A DNA stretch of 5,057 bases from Pseudomonadota bacterium. GTDB taxonomy: Bacteria; Pseudomonadota; Alphaproteobacteria; Rhizobiales; Hyphomicrobiaceae. Below the pieces are notes generated by a model. It worked only from the letters and a program-made list of their open reading frames with translations. It was not told where the DNA came from and made no database searches. The translations under genes and the position numbers were made by a program. Shown piece by piece: positions 1 to 5,057 of the stretch (its first letter is position 1; each line of letters begins with the position of its first letter). The stretch covers positions 1-5,057 of the forward strand of contig JAKALI010000380.1 in NCBI GenBank assembly GCA_021813195.1, given 5' to 3'.

Positions 1-2058
1 AATATCCCGCTGTCGATCATGGCGGCGATGGTTGCGCTATGGGTTTCTGGGCAAACGGTCAATCTGATGACCCTTGGCGGTCTGGCTCTGGCGGTCGGCA
101 TCTTGGTCGACGAGGCGACCGTCGTCATAGAGAACGTCCATTCGCATTTGGGGCGCGGCACGCCTCTTGCCCGCGCATCCTATGACGGGACGGCGGAGAC
201 GCTTGTTCCCAATTTCTTGGCCATGCTCTGCATCTTGGCCGTCTTCATTTCGGCCCTCTTCATGCAGGGGGCCGCTCGTAATCTCTTCATTCCGCTGGCT
301 CTGGCGGTGGGTTTTGCGATGGTCGCCTCCTATGCGCTGTCGACGACGCTCGTTCCGATACTGTTGATCTGGGTGCTGCGGACCCAGCCCGAGCATCACG
401 AGGTCGGCCCTTCACGGTTCGATGAGTTCCGTGAACGATACCGCGATTTCTTGACCGGCGTCGTCGCGCAACGCCGGCGCGTCGTGCTGGGCTATCTCGT
501 CGCTGCAGGATTTATTGCAATCGTTGGCGGCGCCGCACTGAGCCGGACGATATTCCCTGTCGTCAGTGCGGGGCAGTTTGCGCTGCGCATGAATGCTCCG
601 ACAGGGACACGCATTGAAGAAACGGAAAAGATCGCTAACAAGACGATGGATATTATCCGGCGCGAGGTCGGGGCGCAGAACGTTGGCCTCACTCTCGGCT
701 TTATCGGCGTCCAAAACGCGGCCTATCCGATCAACACCATCTACCTTTGGACGAGCGGACCGCAAGAGGCCGTGCTGCAGATTCAGCTTAATCCAGAGGT
801 TCGCATCGATGTGTCGGAGCTCGAAGAAAGGCTGCGGAAGAAATTTAAGCAGGAACTTCCCGACGTGCGCTACAGCTTCGAGCCGAGCGACATCGTCAGC
901 AAGGTCATGAGCTTCGGTGCGCCGACGCCGGTCGAAGTCGCGGTTAGCAGCCCCGATTTCGCAAAGACGCGCGCTTTTACCCAGCGAATTCAGTCCGAGC
1001 TGAGCGGAATCTCTGCCCTGCGGGACTTGCAATTCGGACAGCAGCTCGATTACCCGGCCGTTAAGGTCGATATCGATCGTCGACTCGCGGGTACACTCGG
1101 AGTGACCGCGGACACAATTGGTAAGTCACTGACAGAAGCTACCTCTTCAAGTCGCTTCACGGTTCCTAATTTCTGGGCCGATCCCAAGAGCGGCATCGGC
1201 TACCAGGTGCAAGTGCAAGTTCCGCCGCTACGGATGGACTCGGTAGAGCAAATCAAAAATATTCCGATCACTCATACGAATGGCGCGCAGATTAGTTTGC
1301 GAGCATTGGCGGATGTTACCGAAGGGACGGTGCTCGGCGAGTACGACCGTTACAACATGCAGCGCATGCTGACCCTACAGGCAAATATTGTCGGCGAAGA
1401 TCTTGGCGGCGTCGCTAATCAAATTTCAAAGGCGATCGAAAAGGCGGGAACCCCTCCTCCAGGCGTGAATGTGGCCGTTCGCGGGCAGGTCACGCCAATG
1501 GAAGAAATGTTTAGCGGGCTCGGGCTCGGATTCGCCGTTGCCGCAATCACGATCTTTCTGCTGTTGGCCTCGAATTTCCAATCTTTCCGTCTGTCGCTGG
1601 CCGTTGTCCTCACCATTCCTGCCGTTGCTGCCGGCGTCGCGATTGCGTTGTTGATCACGAGGACGTCGTTGAACATTGAGTCGCTCATCGGCTCGATCAT
1701 GGCGATAGGAGTCGCCGTGGCCAATGCGATCCTTCTCGTCACCTTCGCTGAGCGCAATCGGATGGGCGGCGCCGAGGCGCATGACGCGGCGATTGCCGGC
1801 GCGGCAAGCCGGCTGCGACCGATCTTGATGACGAGCTGCGCAATGATCGCCGGCATGCTGCCAATGGCGATCGGCGCGGGCGAAGGCGGCTCGCAGACGG
1901 CGCCGCTCGGCCGTGCGGTCATCGGCGGCCTGACCGGAGCGACAATCGCTACGCTGATCATTTTGCCAGCAATTTTTACCGTGCTTCAAGGCGGACGGTC
2001 GCGCGAAAGCGCTTCGTTGCTGCCCGCAGATCGGGCTGATGCCGATACTGTGGCTTAA
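1..2058 (+). CDS. RND efflux pump permease (AcrB/HAE1-like), 5' end outside window
   Basis: Inner-membrane proton-driven pump subunit of a tripartite RND exporter. The frame is open from base 1, giving 685 codons before TAA; the ATG at 19 is internal. Aligning the TM4 motif GILVDEATVVIEN (acidic pair at codons 37-38) with AcrB D407/D408 implies about 370 residues are missing upstream, for a full length near 1055, normal for the family. Visible in order: TM4 (about codons 23-46), TM5 (68-88), TM6 (95-125), TM7 (160-180), the second periplasmic porter/docking loop (about 181-505, opening with the typical NAPTGTRIEETE), then TM8-TM12 (about 508-665), including RLRPILMTS in TM11 and PLGRAVIGGL in TM12. 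The TM4 pair is D-E rather than D-D, and the TM10 lysine (AcrB K940) is alanine (codon 574). The TM4 motif resembles drug-type (HAE) pumps, not CzcA/CusA metal pumps; the substrate is unknown. It is first in the operon, 28 bases before the adaptor gene. Family call is very secure. Confidence 0.96.
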   Translation, partial: NIPLSIMAAMVALWVSGQTVNLMTLGGLALAVGILVDEATVVIENVHSHLGRGTPLARASYDGTAETLVPNFLAMLCILAVFISALFMQGAARNLFIPLALAVGFAMVASYALSTTLVPILLIWVLRTQPEHHEVGPSRFDEFRERYRDFLTGVVAQRRRVVLGYLVAAGFIAIVGGAALSRTIFPVVSAGQFALRMNAPTGTRIEETEKIANKTMDIIRREVGAQNVGLTLGFIGVQNAAYPINTIYLWTSGPQEAVLQIQLNPEVRIDVSELEERLRKKFKQELPDVRYSFEPSDIVSKVMSFGAPTPVEVAVSSPDFAKTRAFTQRIQSELSGISALRDLQFGQQLDYPAVKVDIDRRLAGTLGVTADTIGKSLTEATSSSRFTVPNFWADPKSGIGYQVQVQVPPLRMDSVEQIKNIPITHTNGAQISLRALADVTEGTVLGEYDRYNMQRMLTLQANIVGEDLGGVANQISKAIEKAGTPPPGVNVAVRGQVTPMEEMFSGLGLGFAVAAITIFLLLASNFQSFRLSLAVVLTIPAVAAGVAIALLITRTSLNIESLIGSIMAIGVAVANAILLVTFAERNRMGGAEAHDAAIAGAASRLRPILMTSCAMIAGMLPMAIGAGEGGSQTAPLGRAVIGGLTGATIATLIILPAIFTVLQGGRSRESASLLPADRADADTVA

Positions 2059-2073
2059 CCCTCAACAACAATC

Positions 2074-2077
2074 GGGA
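2074..2077 (+). promoter_or_regulatory. Candidate ribosome binding site deciding the adaptor start
   Basis: GGGA lies 9 bases before the ATG at 2087, in the 28-base gap after the permease stop. It is a weak Shine-Dalgarno match, but better placed than anything before the in-frame ATG at 2039, which lies inside the permease gene. An ATG at 2093 in the same frame could also be used with this site. Confidence 0.35.
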
Positions 2078-2086
2078 TCGGCTCTC

Positions 2087-3118
2087 ATGTTAATGCTTCT
2101 GCGTAGACCACCTTTGGAAAATCGAAGAAAGCGCTTAAGACCTCGAGCGATTGTAGCTCTCGCTGTCGCCGCCATCTACTATCCTTACCAGGCTGGTGTG
2201 TCTGGCGCCCGGGCGGAAATCGCCTCTGGTGGAGTTCAGGGCACAGTAGCGCCGTCCAAATCATCGTTGGATGAGCGGAAGCAATCCAACATAGTAATCC
2301 CTGCGACCATTCAGGCGTTTTATGTCACCGACCTTTTCGCGAAGGACTCAGGCTACATCTCGCAAGTCAACAACGATATCGGCGATGATGTAAAAAAAGG
2401 GCAAGTTCTGGCGGTGATTTCCGACCCCGAACTTCAGGCGGCATTCGACAAGGCTCAAGCTGCTGTGCACCAGACCGAGGCCACACTCGAAGTCGCGAAG
2501 CGAACGCTGGTGGGCAACCAGGCCGATCTCGCCCTCCAGAAGGTGACGTTGAAGCGCCAGCGCGAGCTTTTCGCCGGAAAAGCGGCGACTGGGCAGGCGC
2601 TTGACGACCAAGTGGCCAAGGAGAGCGTGTCGGGCGCCACCTTGGAAACCCAAAAGGCCAAAGTCAAATTGGCCGAGGCTGACATTGACGCGGCCAAAGC
2701 CGAGGTTGAAAGGCTCGGGGCCTTGCTGCAATACGACAAGATCATAGCCCCATTCGATGGCGTGGTGACGCGGCGCACGGTCAACCCCGGCGATCTCGTG
2801 CAGGCAGCGACGGGCGCTCGCCCCGCCGCTCCCTTATACACCGTTCAGGAAATCGACGTTGTGCGAGTCTTCGCTGATGCCCCGGAAGAAAGCGCCGAGA
2901 GAATTCGGCCTGGGCTGCCTGCCGAAATCGAGCTCTACGGTACGACGGCATTGAATATTCAGGGGGTGGTCACGCGCATCGCCAAGGCGCTCGACGCCGC
3001 GACGCGCACGATGCGCATTGAGATTGACGTGCCTAACCCTGACGGCAATCTGCTGCCGGGAACGTATGCGCAGGTGATCCTGAGCCTTCAAGTCCAGCAA
3101 ACTGAGCCCAAACCGTGA
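2087..3118 (+). CDS. RND efflux periplasmic adaptor (membrane-fusion protein, HlyD/AcrA-like)
   Basis: Periplasmic adaptor that links the RND permease to the outer-membrane channel. With the chosen ATG it has 343 residues, normal for the family. Residues 1-22 are rich in arginine, followed by a hydrophobic stretch AIVALAVAAIYYPY (21-34) and a possible signal peptidase I site after ARA (41-43). There is no lipobox, so it is either exported and cleaved or held by an N-terminal anchor. The first lipoyl-like half (about 87-118, GYISQVNNDIGDDVKKGQVL) and the second half (about 219-240, IIAPFDGVVTRRTVNPGDLV) flank a long alanine/lysine/glutamate-rich alpha-hairpin (about 119-215). The beta-barrel and membrane-proximal domain follow, with ATRTMRIEIDVPNPDGNLLPGTY split over about 305-327. 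An ATG at 2039 would add 16 residues, MPILWLNPQQQSGSAL, which do not look like a signal peptide and overlap the permease gene; I prefer 2087. The stop overlaps the next gene by four bases. Confidence 0.93.
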   Translation: MLMLLRRPPLENRRKRLRPRAIVALAVAAIYYPYQAGVSGARAEIASGGVQGTVAPSKSSLDERKQSNIVIPATIQAFYVTDLFAKDSGYISQVNNDIGDDVKKGQVLAVISDPELQAAFDKAQAAVHQTEATLEVAKRTLVGNQADLALQKVTLKRQRELFAGKAATGQALDDQVAKESVSGATLETQKAKVKLAEADIDAAKAEVERLGALLQYDKIIAPFDGVVTRRTVNPGDLVQAATGARPAAPLYTVQEIDVVRVFADAPEESAERIRPGLPAEIELYGTTALNIQGVVTRIAKALDAATRTMRIEIDVPNPDGNLLPGTYAQVILSLQVQQTEPKP

Positions 3119-4644
3119 CCCCTGACAAACTTGGATGCGAAATCAAGCATGGTTTCCGCTGGCGCTGCGCGCTATTGCCATTTCTGCTCGTCGCGACGGG
3201 TGGGTGCATGGAAACGACCCGGGAGCAGCTTGTGCGGCCGTCTGTCGCACCGCAGGTCCAGCCGAAGGCGTCTCTCAATGTCGACGCTTCAAAAATTAAG
3301 CCGATGTATGAACACCGAATGCTGGCTGTCGACCTTCCGACCGTGATCAACGTCGCAGTTGCGCGCAACGTCGACATTCAGGAAGCACGGCAACATATCG
3401 AAGCGTCACGAGGCGAACTCGACGCCAGCGTCGCGATGGTCCTTCCGTCTTTTACGCCAAACGTCACGACTTTGGGGGTCCAGGGGGCGCTCTCAAACGT
3501 TAACAGCCTGGCGCTTGCGACTTTCTCGCATACATATCCTGCCGCAGTCATTCAGTGGGTCATCAACCCAGGCATGGTGGCGTACAACATCATCGCCTCA
3601 AAACGGCGTCTCGAAGCTTCCGAACAGCAAGACCAAGCTACCGTTCTCGAGACGACGCGCCTCGCGGCGGTGCAATATTACGATATAGTGTTGGGTCAAG
3701 CCAAGGTCGCGGCGGCGCAGCGATCGCTCAAAGAGGCTGAGGAACTGCTCCGCATAGAGCGATTGAGGCTAAAGGCCGGAACTGCTTTGCCTGCGGATGA
3801 ATTGCGCGCCGAGGCTGCGCTGGCTCAAAGGCAGCAAAATCTGCTTACGGCGCTGAACGGTTTCTACGACGTCTCTGTCGCCTTAACGGTCACATTGCAA
3901 CTCGACCCGACTGTGATGTTGGCGCCGAAAGGCGGGGCTATGCGACAGACGGCGCTCGTGCGCGAGGACCTGTCGATTGACGAGATGCTCGTCGACGCCG
4001 TTCGCTACAGACCGGATTTGCTGGCCGTCCGGACGTTGCTGGAAGCCGCCGAAGGCGACAAGGGGGCGACGATTTGGGGGGGCTTGGGGCCGCAGCTTCA
4101 AGCCACGCGCGTCTACGCGCCGCCGGCGCCAGCTATGGGTTACCCGCCGGTCGGGGCCGCTTTGACGAAAGATACGATGTACCGCCAGACACAGTATCAG
4201 GCCACCGGGGGCTTCAATTGGAGTCTCGCCACTTTCGGCAGAATAAGAACAGCCGCCGCCAATGTGAGTATTGCTGCCTTGGAGGTCGACCGCCAGCTGG
4301 AGCAAGTGCAGTCTGCTGTCGTCACGACGCACCAGGCAAGCATTTTAGCGAAGAATTCCATCCCGATCGCTCAGCAGCAGGTCAAATCAGCTGAAGAGGC
4401 GCTGCGATTGACTCAAAGAAATTTGCTGGCTGGGACGGGTCTTCTGGTCGACGCGCTTGTAGCGCAGGATGCTGCGGATCAGGCTCGCACGCAGTACGCA
4501 TCTGCAGTGGTGCAATATAATCAGTCCCAGGTCAATCTGCTGGCGGCACTGGGCCTGATCGACGAGGCAAACGTGACTGCTGAGCCAGGGGCGCAGCGCA
4601 GGGCGGCTCGCTTGGTGGCAACCGGCGAACTCTCCTCGAAGTAG
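3115..4644 (+). CDS. TolC/OprM-type outer-membrane efflux channel, probable lipoprotein
   Basis: Outer-membrane exit duct of the same tripartite pump, 509 residues. The start is GTG, overlapping the adaptor's TGA in the string GTGA. No ATG in frame precedes the signal sequence, and no strong ribosome site is visible, so translational coupling to the adaptor gene is likely (inference). Residues 1-31 look like a lipoprotein signal: a basic start, hydrophobic CALLPFLLVATGG, then Cys31. The lipobox is loose, with Thr at -3 where Leu is usual, so lipidation is probable rather than certain. Two outer-membrane-efflux repeats follow: about 73-265 (LPTVINVAVARNVDIQEARQ at the start, then the long helical RLKAGTALPADELRAEAALA) and about 287-480 (DAVRYRPDLLAVRTLLEAA, FNWSLATFGR, NLLAGTGLLVDALVAQ, ending NLLAALG). 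The duplicated layout and length fit the OMF family. The last 29 residues are a polar, poorly conserved-looking tail. An insertion sequence begins 8 bases after the stop. Confidence 0.93.
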   Translation: MTPDKLGCEIKHGFRWRCALLPFLLVATGGCMETTREQLVRPSVAPQVQPKASLNVDASKIKPMYEHRMLAVDLPTVINVAVARNVDIQEARQHIEASRGELDASVAMVLPSFTPNVTTLGVQGALSNVNSLALATFSHTYPAAVIQWVINPGMVAYNIIASKRRLEASEQQDQATVLETTRLAAVQYYDIVLGQAKVAAAQRSLKEAEELLRIERLRLKAGTALPADELRAEAALAQRQQNLLTALNGFYDVSVALTVTLQLDPTVMLAPKGGAMRQTALVREDLSIDEMLVDAVRYRPDLLAVRTLLEAAEGDKGATIWGGLGPQLQATRVYAPPAPAMGYPPVGAALTKDTMYRQTQYQATGGFNWSLATFGRIRTAAANVSIAALEVDRQLEQVQSAVVTTHQASILAKNSIPIAQQQVKSAEEALRLTQRNLLAGTGLLVDALVAQDAADQARTQYASAVVQYNQSQVNLLAALGLIDEANVTAEPGAQRRAARLVATGELSSK

Positions 4645-4652
4645 TTTCAAGG

Positions 4653-4677
4653 TGGACTGCTTCCGGTTTGGTGGACA
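4653..4677. repeat. Terminal inverted-repeat candidate of the IS3-family element
   Basis: The stretch begins TGGACTGC and ends GTGGACA, the usual TG...CA look of an IS3-family end. It sits just past the OrfB stop on the - strand. The partner repeat is outside the window, so the repeat cannot be paired here. IS3 elements normally duplicate 3-4 target bases; the bases immediately before it are AAGG. Confidence 0.55.
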
Positions 4678-4687
4678 AATCCCAGCC

Positions 4688-4830
4688 TCACGCCGCGGCG
4701 TTTTCAAACGTCTCGGGACTGACGCCACCGAGATGGCTGTGACGACGGGTTCGGTTGTAGAACACTTCGATGTAATCGAACACGTCGGCTCGGGCGAGGT
4801 CTCTGGTTTTGTAGATGCGTTTGCGGATGC
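4688..4830 (-). pseudogene. IS3-family transposase OrfB, C-terminal fragment
   Basis: Reading the - strand towards the TGA at 4688-4690 gives 46 whole codons, starting [18 protein letters not shown] and continuing through [17 protein letters not shown] to [11 protein letters not shown]. This is the hallmark end of IS3-family OrfB integrases (rve domain tail, with [17 protein letters not shown]). The catalytic D, D and E residues lie upstream in the protein and are not in this window. Homology stops abruptly at 4830, and further reading meets a TAG at about 4853-4855 after unrelated codons, so the gene is broken by the IS66-family left end. The short + strand reading frame opposite it is only an antisense shadow. 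Confidence 0.85.
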
Positions 4831-4853
4831 GTAAGCCTCCGACGAGGGCCGCC
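4831..4853. repeat. IS66-family left terminal inverted repeat (candidate)
   Basis: The sequence begins GTAAGCCTCCGACGAGGGCC. The GTAAG tip fits the IS66 family, and the boundary coincides with loss of IS3 OrfB homology. Its inner limit is approximate because the right-end copy is not in the window. Confidence 0.6.
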
Positions 4854-4881
4854 TAGCGCTGAACGCCAGTTGCGCTGATAG

Positions 4882-4902
4882 ATCGAGCAGGAGTGGCTCG
4901 AT
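4882..4902 (+). promoter_or_regulatory. Stem-loop with a ribosome-binding sequence in its loop, IS66 leader
   Basis: ATCGAGC (4882-4888) and GCTCGAT (4896-4902) are perfect 7-base complements around the 7-base loop AGGAGTG. AGGAG in the loop is a good Shine-Dalgarno match spaced 7 bases from the ATG at 4901, whose first two bases are in the right arm. The pairing is seen directly; a role in controlling translation is inference. Confidence 0.4.
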
Positions 4903-4924
4903 GATCGTGTCCACTATCCGATAA
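4901..4924 (+). CDS. Possible 7-codon leader peptide upstream of IS66 tnpA
   Basis: An ATG with a well-placed AGGAG (4889-4893) opens a reading frame MIVSTIR ending in TAA at 4922-4924. The stop overlaps another ATG as TAATG and lies 12 bases before the likely tnpA start, in the same frame as tnpA. It could couple or restrain tnpA translation, or it may be chance: the frame is very short and has no known relative that I recognise. Confidence 0.22.
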   Translation: MIVSTIR

Positions 4925-4931
4925 TGGACAC
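4907..4931 (+). promoter_or_regulatory. Inverted repeat just before IS66 tnpA start
   Basis: GTGTCCA (4907-4913) and TGGACAC (4925-4931) are perfect 7-base arms around an 11-base loop, ending 5 bases before the ATG at 4937. No T-run follows, so it is not a standard terminator. It could mask initiation of tnpA in RNA or be a protein binding site in DNA; both are inferences. Confidence 0.4.
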
Positions 4932-4936
4932 CATCG

Positions 4937-5057
4937 ATGATGTCTGGCGGCGGCGGGGATCGGAGGCGTCGATATTGGACGCTTGATGAAAAGCGTCGGA
5001 TCGTCGAAGAGAGCCAGAAAGAAGGCGCGTCGATCGCCGATGTTGCGCGACGCCACG
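4937..5057 (+). CDS. tnpA: IS66-family TnpA (OrfA) N-terminus, 3' end outside window
   Basis: Accessory DNA-binding protein of an IS66-family element. Forty whole codons are visible. After a glycine-rich start (MMSGGGGD) comes RRRRYWTLDEKRRIVEES and then GASIADVARRH (residues 30-40). This is the first part of the Transposase_8-type helix-turn-helix domain shared by IS66 OrfA and IS3/IS911 OrfA. The usual continuation (a residue run like GVNANQLFxWRR) would lie just past the window edge. An in-frame TAA at 4922 limits the start to the ATG at 4937 or 4940; neither has a clear ribosome site directly in front. A competing ATG at 4924 opens only a 20-codon frame in another register. The gene sits 106 bases inside the GTAAG tip, as usual for this family. 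Identity is strong; the exact start is moderate. Confidence 0.8.
   Translation, partial: MMSGGGGDRRRRYWTLDEKRRIVEESQKEGASIADVARRH

Larger units (their letters stand above)
4653..4830 (-). mobile_element. IS3-family insertion sequence, 3' portion, interrupted by an IS66-family element
   Basis: The segment runs from a terminal sequence beginning TGGACTGCTTCC at 4653 to the point where the transposase homology stops at 4830. It holds the C-terminal end of an IS3-type OrfB on the - strand, with 35 bases between the stop codon and the element tip, as expected for this family. The rest of the element (OrfA, most of OrfB and the other terminus) must lie beyond the IS66 insertion, outside the window. 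Family assignment rests on the OrfB sequence and is strong; the exact tip at 4653 is inferred from the TG-starting terminus. Confidence 0.82.
4831..5057 (+). mobile_element. IS66-family insertion sequence, left end, continuing past the window
   Basis: The element starts with GTAAGCCTCC at 4831, matching the GTAAG start known for IS66-family termini, exactly where the IS3 transposase gene is interrupted. It then has a 106-base leader and the start of a tnpA (OrfA) gene on the + strand, which is the usual IS66 order and orientation. The remaining genes (usually tnpB and tnpC) and the right end lie beyond the window. The 8 bases next to the junction, GCGGATGC (4823-4830), are the expected target duplication for this family. 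Confidence 0.82.

Noticed and set aside
109..147. Assignment of the pump as a heavy-metal exporter (CzcA/CusA)
   Set aside because: The TM4 motif VDEATVVIEN lacks the metal-pump arrangement of acidic residues, and no metal-binding neighbour gene is present, so no metal substrate is claimed.
412..1032. 206-codon - strand open frame opposite the permease porter domain
   Set aside because: No recognisable domain and fully antisense to conserved RND sequence.
1419..1989. Two long - strand open frames (180 and 187 codons) opposite the permease
   Set aside because: Both are antisense to conserved TM8-TM12 sequence of the pump; compositions are low-complexity mirror images of a membrane protein gene.
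4652..4834. 60-codon + strand open frame across the IS3 fragment
   Set aside because: It lies opposite the IS3 OrfB reading, which is clearly recognisable; this frame has no independent support and begins in the IS terminus.
4387..4914. 175-codon - strand open frame spanning the channel gene end and both IS elements
   Set aside because: It crosses two IS boundaries and runs antisense to the channel gene, in a different register from the OrfB fragment; it is a chance frame in GC-rich DNA.
4907..4931. GTGTCCA/TGGACAC palindrome as an IS terminus or a terminator
   Set aside because: It shares 7 bases (TGTCCAC, the complement of GTGGACA) with the IS3 tip, but it is a single internal site with no adjoining transposase end and no T-run; treated only as a possible regulatory hairpin.
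4853..5056. 67-codon - strand open frame at the window end
   Set aside because: It is antisense to the IS66 tnpA start, whose HTH motif on the + strand is convincing.

Overview
The window looks like a GC-rich proteobacterial genome, most likely an alphaproteobacterium of the Rhizobiales type. That placement is an inference from protein style, codon choice and the kind of insertion sequences present; no rRNA or other marker is here to fix it. About 90% of the window is one tripartite efflux operon on the + strand, and the last ~400 bases are insertion-sequence DNA.

The operon reads permease, adaptor, outer-membrane channel. The first gene (from the window edge to 2058) is the C-terminal two thirds of an RND inner-membrane pump; about 370 N-terminal residues lie outside. 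After 28 bases comes a membrane-fusion (periplasmic adaptor) protein (2087-3118). Its stop overlaps the GTG start of a TolC/OprM-type outer-membrane factor (3115-4644) by four bases. Together they would form a proton-driven pump spanning both membranes. The TM4 motif is of the hydrophobe/amphiphile (drug-type) kind rather than the CzcA/CusA metal kind, but no substrate can be named. The operon promoter and any regulator lie upstream of the window.

Only 8 bases after the channel gene's stop codon an IS3-family element begins (terminal sequence from 4653). It contributes the last ~46 codons of its OrfB transposase on the - strand (4688-4830). That gene is cut at 4830/4831 by the left end of a second element of the IS66 family, which starts with GTAAG and carries the 5' end of its tnpA (OrfA) gene from 4937 to the window edge. 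This is a nested insertion: IS66 inside IS3, behind an efflux operon.

No tRNA, rRNA, CRISPR array, riboswitch or clear intrinsic terminator was seen. I did not find a convincing undescribed system. The items most worth a second look are the nested IS junction, the two-hairpin leader in front of the IS66 tnpA, and the altered proton-relay residues of the permease.
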